In this document: piece by piece, positions 1 to 7,869 of the stretch
Position numbering within the stretch: position 1 is the stretch's first letter
How the letters are laid out: each line of letters opens with the position of its first letter
NCBI GenBank assembly: GCA_025996865.1
Contig: BNTV01000112.1
Span: 1-15,085, forward strand
Length of the DNA stretch: 15,085 nt
Reading direction: 5' to 3'
Origin: Bacteroidia bacterium
GTDB lineage: Bacteria > Bacteroidota > Bacteroidia > Bacteroidales > Azobacteroidaceae
Made by a program: the position numbers and the translations under genes
Notes under the pieces: generated by a model
What the model saw: the letters and a program-made list of their open reading frames with translations, nothing else
The model's database searches: none
Told to the model about the DNA's origin: nothing

Positions 1-297
1 CAAGTTGTCATTCACTTCATATTCCAGATTTCGAGTGTTGGCTATCACCTTTTTGTTCAATGTCCACTCGTAATCAAATTGAGATTCATCGCCGTACAGG
101 GTCGATTCCAGTAGCGGTTCCACTTTCAGGAGATCAAACCTGTCGATGGAAATATTTTCGGGAATTCCCGATATAGATACCTCATTGATATCTTTGTAAT
201 CGTAATTTCCCAAATCTTCGTAACATCCCGTAAGCAACAGGGCTGCTGTACATATAATTACATTAACAAATTTACGTATCATATTTTTTATTTTCAT
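1..297 (-). CDS. PKD-like family surface lipoprotein (partial, N-terminal 99 residues)
   Basis: Only the first 99 codons are in the window; the gene runs off the left edge. The reading frame opens with ATG at 297 and encodes a signal peptide with a lipobox, LLLTGC, whose cysteine is residue 25 (residue 20 if the second ATG, at 282, is used). The mature start, CYEDLGNYDYKDINEV, followed by a beta-rich stretch, resembles the PKD-like lipoproteins found next to SusC/SusD pairs. I recognise this from family knowledge, not from a search. The start codon overlaps the stop of the preceding lipoprotein gene as TAATG, so the two are probably translationally coupled. It is the last visible gene of the SusCD operon, and the product should be anchored in the outer membrane, probably as an accessory subunit of the importer. 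Substrate contact is not shown by the sequence. No C-terminal domain can be judged. Confidence 0.75.
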   Translation of the reverse strand, partial: MKIKNMIRKFVNVIICTAALLLTGCYEDLGNYDYKDINEVSISGIPENISIDRFDLLKVEPLLESTLYGDESQFDYEWTLNKKVIANTRNLEYEVNDNL

Positions 298-1058
298 TAA
301 TTGTAAAGATCGATCAAACTATCGAAACCAACCCGTTTCACGGGTTCTGCATCAATAATCACATTATCGGCGAGGTAAGACCTGAGCGCGCTGATATAAC
401 GGGTGGCATTGTTCATAATGTTTACCGTTGCATAAAATTCTTCCGATTCAAACATCAAAAGGATTTTGTATTTTTCGGGATGATAATAACCCAGTGCGTA
501 GGGATTCCACCATGAAGGTTGACTTATGTAATTATTGACGGATATTTTCAACTCCCAACCATCTCGCAATCCCAATTTCAACTCGTCCGTTTCTACTAAT
601 TTCAACAGCAAGGTTTTATGTTCTTTCTTGCTGAAATTTGCACTTAAAGACCGACGCAAAAGGGTAACATGCAAGGTATCCGTCCATTCGTTTGCCCTGA
701 AAGTCTGGTTTTCGGAAATCGGCAAGTAATGGACGTTTTCAACGGCGGAAGCAAATCCCGTCACAATATCTCCTTTTTCGATCACTTGTACTTTGTATGT
801 TTTGGGCGATACCAAGGGCTGACCGAGCAGTTTTACCGGAATTTTCAAGTCGAATCGGGTTTGCTCGTCGGGCAGTTTACCCAGGGAAACGACCAAAGAA
901 TCTCTTTTGATCATTCTTGTCAGGGCATAAAACGGATCTTGATATTCGTATTCAAAATAAACCCTGTCACCGCTTTCATACACGGTATCTATTTCGTCGG
1001 TACAGGCAAATCCCAAAAGCATTACCGACAGAAAAGCATATCTGATTATTTTTTCCAT
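297..1058 (-). CDS. DUF4843-type lipoprotein of a SusCD locus
   Basis: The product is 253 residues. I placed the start at the ATG at 1058, because it gives a clean lipoprotein signal: MEKII, a hydrophobic stretch, and LGFAC with the cysteine at residue 19. An in-frame extension to 1136 would add 26 mostly polar and basic residues before the signal and would overlap the susD-like gene. The body is predicted beta-rich. Its C-terminal half contains SQPSWWNPYALGYYHPEKYK, which resembles the conserved W/Y-rich stretch of the DUF4843 family; that assignment is from memory. Such proteins have no known enzymatic activity and normally sit between susD and a PKD-like lipoprotein gene, as here. It probably decorates or stabilises the outer-membrane SusC/SusD complex (inference). 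It lies 25 bases downstream of the susD-like stop, and its own stop overlaps the next start, so it is an operon member. Confidence 0.8.
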   Translation of the reverse strand: MEKIIRYAFLSVMLLGFACTDEIDTVYESGDRVYFEYEYQDPFYALTRMIKRDSLVVSLGKLPDEQTRFDLKIPVKLLGQPLVSPKTYKVQVIEKGDIVTGFASAVENVHYLPISENQTFRANEWTDTLHVTLLRRSLSANFSKKEHKTLLLKLVETDELKLGLRDGWELKISVNNYISQPSWWNPYALGYYHPEKYKILLMFESEEFYATVNIMNNATRYISALRSYLADNVIIDAEPVKRVGFDSLIDLYN

Positions 1059-1083
1059 GTTTTTATTCTTTTTATTGTTGTCA

Positions 1084-2499
1084 TTATAAACCATATTCTT
1101 TTTCCGAATCGGGAATCGGAAACACAAACACCGCATTACCGGGAGCTACATCTTGCAATATATTCGGAATTGCCCTGTTCAACCGCTTGAAGAGGAAAAA
1201 TAATTGTCCTTCTCCGATAAATTCGCGGCGCATTTCGTTGACGATTTCGTTTTCCGACAAGACCGGAATATCTTGAGTTGCCGGATTTGTTATTCGTGTC
1301 CTTCGCAAGATATTCAAAGTTTCGAGCGCCTTATTGTTATTTGTCTTCAGTTGAGCTTCTGCCAGAATCAGGTACATTTCCGACAGGCGGATAAGCGTCT
1401 GCTTGGGATAAAAGCGTTTGATTTCCCTGTTGTATTTCAACAAATAATTCGTACCGACTTCCACCCATGTCGAGAAACGGATATCATCGTTGTTGCCGGC
1501 ATAGATTTCGCTGATGTTGGAAGGTAACGGTAAAGAAGCTCCGCTCGACGAAGTTTCTGTCCGTTTCGCGAGGTGAAGTTCTTCCGAATAAGTGCGTATG
1601 CGGGTGTTTCGCAACGAAAAAATGTGCTCGTCGCTAAACAATATATCCAGCGAATCGGGATTTACATTAATGCTTTTCCCAACATTCAGCAAGTTGAATT
1701 TACCCGAATGAATGACTGATTCGGCGGCGGAAACAGCATGAGGATAATCGCCCATATCTAAGTAAATTCTCGCAGACAAGGCATCGGCAGCATAATAATT
1801 CGCTCTGGCGACATAACGGTCGGATTCGATTTTATTTGTAAATTGATACGGAGCTGTCGAAAGAATCGGGTCGTTTGCCAATTCTACTTTTGCTTCGGCA
1901 ATATCTTCCAGCGCCAATTGAATCGTTTGCGAAACGGATAGCGGTTCGGTTGGTTCGACACCGAATATTGTCACATAAGGAATCCCTTTTGCGTCGGGCG
2001 ATACCTTGACGTTCGGGGCGAACAATCGCAACAAATCGTAGTGCAGATAAGCTCTTGTCAACAAGCACTCGCCTTTAATCCGGTGATAAGAAGCTTCCGG
2101 CAGTACGTTGCCGTTCACGTCCAACCATTTTAGAATATTATTTATTTCGGAAATGGCCGAATACATTTCATTCCAGATGGTTGCGATCCGTTTTTTTACA
2201 CTTGCGTCGGCATAATCATAATCTCTGTCTTTGTAATATTTATGAAAAGGAGTTCCCATTGTTTCGTAGTCGTACTGTTGAGCCAGCACGTCTAAGAATC
2301 CAAAAGTCATTTCTTCGCCGTAGAGGCTTTCCGACGCCATGTGGACATATACGCCGGCTATAGCATCCTTGAAACCTTGTTCGGTGGCAAACAGTTTTGA
2401 TTCATCAACTGATGTTTCAGGCTCTACCGCCAGCCAGTCGTTACAGGAAGTAAAGGCGACAAACAGTAAAGCGATTATGTTGTATTTCAATTTCTTCAT
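1084..2499 (-). CDS. SusD/RagB-family nutrient-binding outer-membrane lipoprotein
   Basis: The product is 471 residues, at the small end for SusD-like proteins. The signal peptide ends in VAFTSC (lipidated Cys19), followed by NDWLAVEPET, the typical mature start of this family. Residues 30-60 (LFATEQGFKDAIAGVYVHM) and about 105-160 (IWNEMYSAISEINNILK, then GECLLTRAYLHYDLLRLFAP) are the helical TPR-like segments of the fold. Further signatures are YYAADALSARIYLDMGDY, LIRLSEMYLILAEAQLKTN near residue 370, and a C-terminal FVFPIP. SusD proteins form a hinged lid over the extracellular side of SusC and capture the cargo. The gene starts 11 bases after the SusC-like stop, so the pair is co-transcribed. 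No residues visible here identify the ligand; no glycan specificity should be assumed. Confidence 0.95.
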   Translation of the reverse strand: MKKLKYNIIALLFVAFTSCNDWLAVEPETSVDESKLFATEQGFKDAIAGVYVHMASESLYGEEMTFGFLDVLAQQYDYETMGTPFHKYYKDRDYDYADASVKKRIATIWNEMYSAISEINNILKWLDVNGNVLPEASYHRIKGECLLTRAYLHYDLLRLFAPNVKVSPDAKGIPYVTIFGVEPTEPLSVSQTIQLALEDIAEAKVELANDPILSTAPYQFTNKIESDRYVARANYYAADALSARIYLDMGDYPHAVSAAESVIHSGKFNLLNVGKSINVNPDSLDILFSDEHIFSLRNTRIRTYSEELHLAKRTETSSSGASLPLPSNISEIYAGNNDDIRFSTWVEVGTNYLLKYNREIKRFYPKQTLIRLSEMYLILAEAQLKTNNNKALETLNILRRTRITNPATQDIPVLSENEIVNEMRREFIGEGQLFFLFKRLNRAIPNILQDVAPGNAVFVFPIPDSEKEYGL

Positions 2500-2510
2500 G
2501 ATTATCTTTT

Positions 2511-5500
2511 TTAAAAACTTGCATTAATACTAAAAGTGAATGTTTTGGCGTATGGATAATCCAAACCTCTTTCTTGTTTGATGCTGGCGATACGGAACAA
2601 ATCCGTAGTAGCGGCAATCAGTTTCAGATATTCGCATCCGAATCTTTTTGACGTTTTTGAAGGAAAAAGATAGGTAACCGATAGATTGGACATGGTCATG
2701 TAATCGTTTTTCTGCAAGAGGCGATCGGTCTGGTAAACAGTTGACAAATCGTCAATACGGCGAAACATGGCGACATCTCCGGGGTTCTGCCAGCGGTCGT
2801 AAAGCACACGCTTGTCGGCATTGTATCGTGGATTGGCATTATCGACTTTTGTTGCCAGTGTGGAATTATATGCCATACCGCCTGTACGATAAGACAGAAC
2901 GGCATAAATATTCAAGTTTTTCCATGACAGGCTATTGATGATATTTCCGTTCAAAAACGGCTCGGCATCTCCGACGACCGTTTTGTCGCGATAATCGTAG
3001 TAGAATGAATAAGATCCATCCCGTTTGATATAGATTTCATTACCGGTTGCAGGGTCAATACCTGCTGAACGCACAAGGTACAAAGCCGTTACTGAATTTC
3101 CTTTATCATACTGGTAAACCACATTTCCGCCGATGTTGCTGTCTTCCGAATTGTTGAGGCGGGCATTCATTTCTTCCAACTCATTTGAAATTTTTCTGAT
3201 TTTGTTCGTGTTATGAAATGCCGACAAGGTTAGCATCCATTTCCAGTCTTTTTGTTGTATGATGTTCATTTGAAGACGTCCTTCCAAGCCTTTGTTTTCC
3301 ACTTCCCCGACATTTTCGGTATAAGATATAAAACCGGTTGACGGAGCTACATTTACAGGCAACAAAAGGTTGTTTGTTCTTTTTATATAAGCGTCTGCAA
3401 ATAACGAGATCCTGTCCTTAAAAAATCCCAAATCAAATCCTGCATTGTAGGCAAGGGTTGTTTGCCATTTCAGATTTTCGTTTCCATAACCCGTCAAACT
3501 TGCTCCCCAGTCGTCCATATAGACATTATCGGGACTGTATATATATTTAGTTATGGCTTGCGAAGATGCGAAATTGATATTTCCGGTGCTACCCGCAGAT
3601 GTTCTCAGCTTCAAAGTCATCAAGTCTTTATTCATAAAACTTTCTTCGTGTACGTTCCAGGCAAGACCGGCCGACCAGAAAGGCGCATACCGGGATTTGC
3701 TTCCGAACTTGGACGATCCGTCGCTGCGAAAGGAAAAGTCAAGATAATACTTGTTGTTGTACCCATAGTTTGCATTGACTAAGAAACCTATCAGTCGGGA
3801 AATGTCCTGTTCCGCTCTCGGTTTGCTGTTTTCGGCATATTGCTGGGCGAAATAAATATTGGTCAGGTTGTCGTTCAGGAAACCGGTTGCGGTGAATCCT
3901 TCACCTTCATAAGAAGTGGCGACAAGGTTTGAACCGGCCGATACATTCAATGTGTGCAGTCCGTTAAACGTTTTGTAATAAGAAAGGATAATATTTCCGT
4001 CCAGCGAAGTTTCAACAGGATTGAAGAAAGATGCTTTCCCTTTACGTGCAATATCTGTTTCTCCTTCAAAGAGCGGAGAGTTCGGTGAAATAAATGCTTC
4101 GGCTTTGCTTGCGGATTTTGAAAAACTCAATCTTCCTTGTAAGCGGAAAGCGTCGAGAAATCTCCATTCGAGATTGACATTATCCTGCCATCCCAGCGTA
4201 TTTGTCAGGTCTCTGTTTGGCAAGACAGAGTTAACCATAGGATTGATACGGTTATATGATAAAATGTTGAGCATTCTGCCGCCTTCGCCATAAATGCGGT
4301 CGTAAGGATTCTGCATGGTATAATCGCGGAACGAGCCGAAAGGCGAATTGGTTGCCGTCAGGTCGGAAACGGAAAGGTCGTTTCGGATACGGAAGTTTTC
4401 CCCGATGTTGTAATCAAACAAAGCACGGATTCCGTATTTTTTCCTGCCGGATCCTTTCATGACGCCTTTGTCGTCGTCATATCGTCCGGTAATCATGTAG
4501 CGGAATTTGTTGTCTCCGCCTTCCAAATTGAGAGTATAACGTTGATTAAAAGAGGTTTGTAAAGGTTGTGAAAGCCAATAGGTATCAACTCCCCGGCTTA
4601 CTTCTTTTAAGCGTTCATTGTACAGTACATCCAACTGATGCTGACCTTCAAATCCTCCGGCAGCATTGATATACAAACCTGCCAGGCGTTCGTATTCTAA
4701 TTTTTCGGCAGCATTCATCAGATTATAATCAGACAAATCGGGCGCGGATATGCCGAAATTCATATTGAGACTTACCTTGATTTTTCCGGGGGCGGGACGT
4801 TTGGTGGTCATAACAATGACGCCGTTTGCACCGCGCGAACCATAAATTGCCGTGGCGGAAGCGTCTTTCAATATTGTGATATTGTCTATTTGATTGATAT
4901 CGTAGTCATAAACCGTTTGCGCGGTAACTTCTATTCCGTCCATGATGAAAAGCGGCGAATTGGGATTTGAGCGCGAACCTTCTGCCGAACCGCGCAAATC
5001 AAATGTGCTTTGTCCGCGAAGAGTCATTTCAGGAATGTGATTTGGATCGGAGCCAAACTCCAACTGTTCGGTAAGGCGAAGAGAAGGACTGTATATCGAC
5101 ATGGCAGACAAAACATTGCTCGCTCCCAAGTTTTTCAAATCTTCTGCTTTTAACGAAACTTCCGCCCCTGTAAAACTTTTCTTATCCTTGTTGAAATATC
5201 CGGTAATGACGACATCTTTAATCGCAATCACATCTTCTTCCATAGTGACATTCAGTTCCGTATTTCCATTTAAAGGAAGAGTTACGGTTTTCATTCCCAG
5301 CAATGTGAAGGATATTTCGGCGTTGTTGTGAAGATTTTTTGGTATTTCCAAGGTGTAATATCCGTTTTCATCCGTTTGAGTTGCCTGATTTGTACCGGCA
5401 ATATTCACAAGTACGCCGGTCAGGGTTTCATTTTCCGCGTCAACCACAATGCCTTGCAATACCCTTTTTTCCTTCGGGTTTTCCTTTTTAGCTTTTATCA

Positions 5501-5840
5501 AGACATGCAAATCTTTAAATTCATAATCTAAGTTTGCCTGACTGCATATCGCTTTTATTGCATCGCTCAGAGAGGCATTGTTTAATGAAAGATTTATTGT
5601 CCCGTTTCTGTCAATGACGGTTTCTTCGTACATGATATAGGCTCCCGTTTGGGATGCAACCATGTCTAAAGCTGCTTTCACACCCATATTGTTCGTTTGG
5701 ATGTTTACCGATTTCGGGGCGGCCGGCTGTTGCCCCATGGCCATGAAGGCCGGCAATAAAAACAACAATGCGGACAGCAACAAATGCTCCCAGTCTTTCG
5801 TCCGGCTTAAGAACTTTTTTTTCTTTAGTTTTTCTTCCAT
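2511..5840 (-). CDS. SusC/RagA-family TonB-dependent transporter with N-terminal STN signalling domain
   Basis: The product is 1109 residues. A basic n-region and hydrophobic core give a signal peptide probably cleaved near AMG/QQ (residues 36-37). Residues about 45-116 form an STN (secretin/TonB N-terminus) domain. Residues about 127-200 are a carboxypeptidase-regulatory-like beta-sandwich (VVDAENETLTGVLVNIAG, then TDENGYYTLEIP). A TonB-box-like KDVVITGY is at 209-215, then a plug domain with PLFIMDGIEV and the SusC hallmark LKDASATAIYGSRGANG at about 324-340. The rest is a 22-strand-type barrel ending in phenylalanine (INASF), as outer-membrane barrels do. It should import a substrate captured by the SusD partner, using TonB energy. 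The STN domain marks a transducer subtype that signals to a FecR anti-sigma factor, and one is encoded 13 bases upstream. The frame is intact. Confidence 0.97.
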   Translation of the reverse strand: MEEKLKKKKFLSRTKDWEHLLLSALLFLLPAFMAMGQQPAAPKSVNIQTNNMGVKAALDMVASQTGAYIMYEETVIDRNGTINLSLNNASLSDAIKAICSQANLDYEFKDLHVLIKAKKENPKEKRVLQGIVVDAENETLTGVLVNIAGTNQATQTDENGYYTLEIPKNLHNNAEISFTLLGMKTVTLPLNGNTELNVTMEEDVIAIKDVVITGYFNKDKKSFTGAEVSLKAEDLKNLGASNVLSAMSIYSPSLRLTEQLEFGSDPNHIPEMTLRGQSTFDLRGSAEGSRSNPNSPLFIMDGIEVTAQTVYDYDINQIDNITILKDASATAIYGSRGANGVIVMTTKRPAPGKIKVSLNMNFGISAPDLSDYNLMNAAEKLEYERLAGLYINAAGGFEGQHQLDVLYNERLKEVSRGVDTYWLSQPLQTSFNQRYTLNLEGGDNKFRYMITGRYDDDKGVMKGSGRKKYGIRALFDYNIGENFRIRNDLSVSDLTATNSPFGSFRDYTMQNPYDRIYGEGGRMLNILSYNRINPMVNSVLPNRDLTNTLGWQDNVNLEWRFLDAFRLQGRLSFSKSASKAEAFISPNSPLFEGETDIARKGKASFFNPVETSLDGNIILSYYKTFNGLHTLNVSAGSNLVATSYEGEGFTATGFLNDNLTNIYFAQQYAENSKPRAEQDISRLIGFLVNANYGYNNKYYLDFSFRSDGSSKFGSKSRYAPFWSAGLAWNVHEESFMNKDLMTLKLRTSAGSTGNINFASSQAITKYIYSPDNVYMDDWGASLTGYGNENLKWQTTLAYNAGFDLGFFKDRISLFADAYIKRTNNLLLPVNVAPSTGFISYTENVGEVENKGLEGRLQMNIIQQKDWKWMLTLSAFHNTNKIRKISNELEEMNARLNNSEDSNIGGNVVYQYDKGNSVTALYLVRSAGIDPATGNEIYIKRDGSYSFYYDYRDKTVVGDAEPFLNGNIINSLSWKNLNIYAVLSYRTGGMAYNSTLATKVDNANPRYNADKRVLYDRWQNPGDVAMFRRIDDLSTVYQTDRLLQKNDYMTMSNLSVTYLFPSKTSKRFGCEYLKLIAATTDLFRIASIKQERGLDYPYAKTFTFSINASF

Positions 5841-5853
5841 AAATAATTATTTA

Positions 5854-7023
5854 TTAATTGTTTGCGCTATATTTTATTTTGATCTCATTGCCTCTTGCTT
5901 CACACGAAACATTTGAAATTTGCTCAAGCAAGTTCAAGATGTATCCCAAAGAACAATCCCGTGAAATTACTCCGGTGAATCTTACATTCGCAGCATCCTC
6001 ATTCTCAAACCGGATATCCACGTCGTACCAGCGAGACAATTTATGAGCAATATCTTGCAATGACATATCGTTAAATCTGAATACTCCTTCCGCCCACGAA
6101 GTATATTGCGCTTCATTAGCGACAATGCGGGTGACAATCGTGTCGTTTCCATTCTTTATAATGGCTTGGGTTGAAGGAGTTATAACTTTCCTTTTATTGC
6201 TTGACACTATTTCTATTTGTCCTTCGACCAGCGTAGCGGTAACAGGTTCCGAAGCATAAGCCGACAGATTAAAACGAGTGCCGAGAACACGGATTTGAAC
6301 GTTGTCGCGGGTTGTTACCGTAAACGGATGAGTAGGATCTGTTGTCACATCGAAATATCCTTCACCGGTCAGCAATACATGGCGATTATCACCGAACGGA
6401 ATAGGAAAATGAAGCGTAGAACCCGCATTCAGACTGATTTTGGATCCGTCGGGCAAGACTACCTTATACTCCGCTCCAAGCGGAACGTTGACTGTATTGT
6501 ATGCAAGTTGTACATTACCCGTATTGCCTTTTATTTGCTGTATATTAAATGTTCCGTCAAGGATATGGATTTGATAAAAACCGAAGTCGAGAATGGAGTC
6601 GGTATCCGGCAATTTCATCTCCACGCCATTTTCCATGGATAAAAAAGCCTGTCGGGAGCCTTTGCGTTCATACAATTCCGAATATGCCGCTTTGTCCCCT
6701 CTGTCGAATATTCCCAACAGGGAAGCCAGCCCAACAAGGATGGCGACGGACGCTGCCGCAGACCAGGTAAACAATTGTCTTCTCCGCGTTTTCCTCTCTA
6801 ACTGTTTCCTGCGCAATTCACGCCATAGCGCCGCTTTGTCCATTTGTTTCAGACTTTTCAGTTGTTCGTCAACCAGCAACAACTCAACGGATTGAGTGCA
6901 AAATTCCTTGTGCTTTGGATCCATTTCCATCCACTCCTTAAATTCCGGTATTTCCTTGCCGGAAAGAGTATTGGTCAGAAATTTGGCATACAAATAGCGT
7001 ATGCGCTCATTCATTTCTTCCAT
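5854..7023 (-). CDS. FecR-family anti-sigma factor (inner-membrane, with C-terminal DUF4974-type domain)
   Basis: The product is 389 residues. Residues 1-80 form a cytoplasmic, charged helical region that should bind the sigma factor (contains IPEFKEWMEMDPKHKEF). A single transmembrane helix is at about 85-106 (FTWSAAASVAILVGLASLLG). The periplasmic FecR core follows, with VPLGAEYKVVLPDGSKISL (about 180-198), GEGYFDVTTDPTHPFTV (about 220-236) and VLGTRFNLSAY (about 247-256). The C-terminal part, from about 308 (SWAEGVFRFNDMSLQDIA), matches the DUF4974-type domain, which is STN-like and expected to contact the SusC STN domain. The start at 7023 gives MEEMNERI; a second ATG at 7014 is equally usable. 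The gene lies 78 bases after the sigma gene and 13 bases before the SusC-like gene. It should hold the sigma factor inactive until the transporter is loaded. Confidence 0.95.
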   Translation of the reverse strand: MEEMNERIRYLYAKFLTNTLSGKEIPEFKEWMEMDPKHKEFCTQSVELLLVDEQLKSLKQMDKAALWRELRRKQLERKTRRRQLFTWSAAASVAILVGLASLLGIFDRGDKAAYSELYERKGSRQAFLSMENGVEMKLPDTDSILDFGFYQIHILDGTFNIQQIKGNTGNVQLAYNTVNVPLGAEYKVVLPDGSKISLNAGSTLHFPIPFGDNRHVLLTGEGYFDVTTDPTHPFTVTTRDNVQIRVLGTRFNLSAYASEPVTATLVEGQIEIVSSNKRKVITPSTQAIIKNGNDTIVTRIVANEAQYTSWAEGVFRFNDMSLQDIAHKLSRWYDVDIRFENEDAANVRFTGVISRDCSLGYILNLLEQISNVSCEARGNEIKIKYSANN

Positions 7024-7101
7024 AAGAAAAAATTTAAATTATATGTTTTTATATAAAGAGTAAGAAAAAGTAAAAATGGGTAGTGGAATTGAGTGAATAT
7101 T

Positions 7102-7650
7102 TTAAAAAAAGAAGAAAAATGTAAAGTTTTCGCGTAAAATCCGTAGCGATTTGGTAAGGTGGAATTTTACCGTATTCACCGAAATCCCTAATTCTTCGGC
7201 AACTTCCTTGTATTTTTTGTTGTTGATTATGACGGCTTTTATTACTTTATATCCGTTTTCGGACAATTTTGACAAGTTTTTTTTCAAAATTTCTATATTG
7301 GCCGACAATATTTCCGCATCATAATTGTCGTCATCGGGAATATTCAAAACATTGTCCAAGCCTGTCAGGGACAAATTTTGTATTTTCTTTGCGTAGGCAA
7401 TGGATGCATTTTGTATGGAAACATACAGGTAACGCCGCAAATCGGCTTTAATGGATTTGTAATTTTTTTTTTCATAAAAATTTATGAAAAACTCCTGTAC
7501 AATGTCTTTCGATTGTGCATAACATCCCGTAAACTTCACGGAATAGAGGCACAAAGGTATGAAAAAGGCATCAAACAAGGCTTTGTAGGCTTCCTCTTCA
7601 TCCACATCAAAATCTTGCAACAGTTTATCGTATTTTTCTACTCTTTTCAC
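7102..7650 (-). CDS. ECF-type RNA polymerase sigma-70 factor (non-AUG start)
   Basis: The product is about 182 residues. Sigma region 2 is visible around SKDIVQEFFINFYEKK and LRRYLYVSIQNASIAYAKK. Region 4 is a helix-turn-helix, YKEVAEELGISVNTVKFHL, followed by TKSLRILRE. The early motif EEEAYKALFDAFFIPLCLYSVKFTG is typical of Bacteroidetes ECF sigmas paired with FecR. No ATG occurs in frame anywhere: the frame is closed by TGA at 7684-7686, and the available starts are TTG at 7656, GTG at 7650, or a rarer ATT at 7671. I list GTG because GUG is the commoner alternative, but TTG is possible. The last five codons are all phenylalanine, within a T-rich tract. It likely activates its own operon, including the SusC/SusD importer, when FecR is relieved. 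A target promoter is not identifiable by eye. Confidence 0.9.
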   Translation of the reverse strand: MKRVEKYDKLLQDFDVDEEEAYKALFDAFFIPLCLYSVKFTGCYAQSKDIVQEFFINFYEKKNYKSIKADLRRYLYVSIQNASIAYAKKIQNLSLTGLDNVLNIPDDDNYDAEILSANIEILKKNLSKLSENGYKVIKAVIINNKKYKEVAEELGISVNTVKFHLTKSLRILRENFTFFFFF

Positions 7651-7695
7651 TAACAATTTGCCTGTCTGAATAAGTTCACAATTTCATTTGAACGG

Positions 7696-7703
7696 CAAAA
7701 ATA
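7696..7703 (-). promoter_or_regulatory. Putative -7 box for the ECF sigma operon
   Basis: On the minus strand this reads TATTTTTG, a full match to the Bacteroidetes housekeeping -7 consensus TANNTTTG. It would place the transcript start near 7690, about 40 bases before the GTG at 7650. No convincing TTTG-like -33 element lies at the expected 19-21 base spacing, and the sequence is AT-rich, so a chance match is possible. Confidence 0.4.
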
Positions 7704-7750
7704 AAACATAAAAATGAAACATATCGGATATTATTCGTTTTTTTCATAAA

Positions 7751-7768
7751 ATACCTTACTTAGGGTAT
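7751..7768. promoter_or_regulatory. Imperfect dyad, possible operator
   Basis: The 18 bases read ATACCTTA-CT-TAGGGTAT. The two 8-base arms are reverse complements except for one T/G position. It sits between the two putative divergent promoters and is not followed by a T-run, so an operator is more likely than a terminator. A chance occurrence cannot be excluded. Confidence 0.2.
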
Positions 7769-7833
7769 ATATCATACAGAGGATTTAAATAAAAATGATT
7801 TGTTAAACTTAATATTTATATAAATAAAATGAC

Positions 7834-7841
7834 TAATTTTG
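7834..7841 (+). promoter_or_regulatory. Putative -7 box for the aroQ operon
   Basis: The sequence TAATTTTG matches TANNTTTG exactly and lies 28 bases upstream of the aroQ ATG, giving an expected 5' leader of about 20 bases. The -33 region (around 7809-7814) is weak; the nearest TTTG, at 7799-7802, is too far upstream at 31 bases. Confidence 0.5.
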
Positions 7842-7869
7842 CACCCAAAGATATAAAAATAAATTCACA

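Larger units (their letters stand above)
7657..7869. other. Divergent intergenic region between the ECF sigma gene and aroQ
   Basis: This 213-base AT-rich stretch separates the leftward SusCD/sigma operon from the rightward aroQ operon. No coding frame or tRNA-like structure is evident. It contains one plausible -7 box for each direction and an imperfect dyad at 7751-7768, listed separately. Confidence 0.7.

Noticed and set aside
669..1190. A 173-codon open frame on the plus strand, opposite the DUF4843 and susD-like genes
   Set aside because: It is antisense to well-recognised lipoprotein genes, has no recognisable domain, and looks like a shadow frame.
7102..7130. Possible programmed frameshift or transcript slippage at the T7 run ending the sigma gene
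   Set aside because: A -1 shift would add only about 18 residues with no domain, and the phase does not match a classical slippery heptamer. The sigma region 4 is already complete before it.
7799..7841. TTTG at 7799-7802 as the -33 partner of the aroQ -7 box
   Set aside because: The spacer would be 31 bases, against the 19-21 expected for Bacteroidetes promoters.
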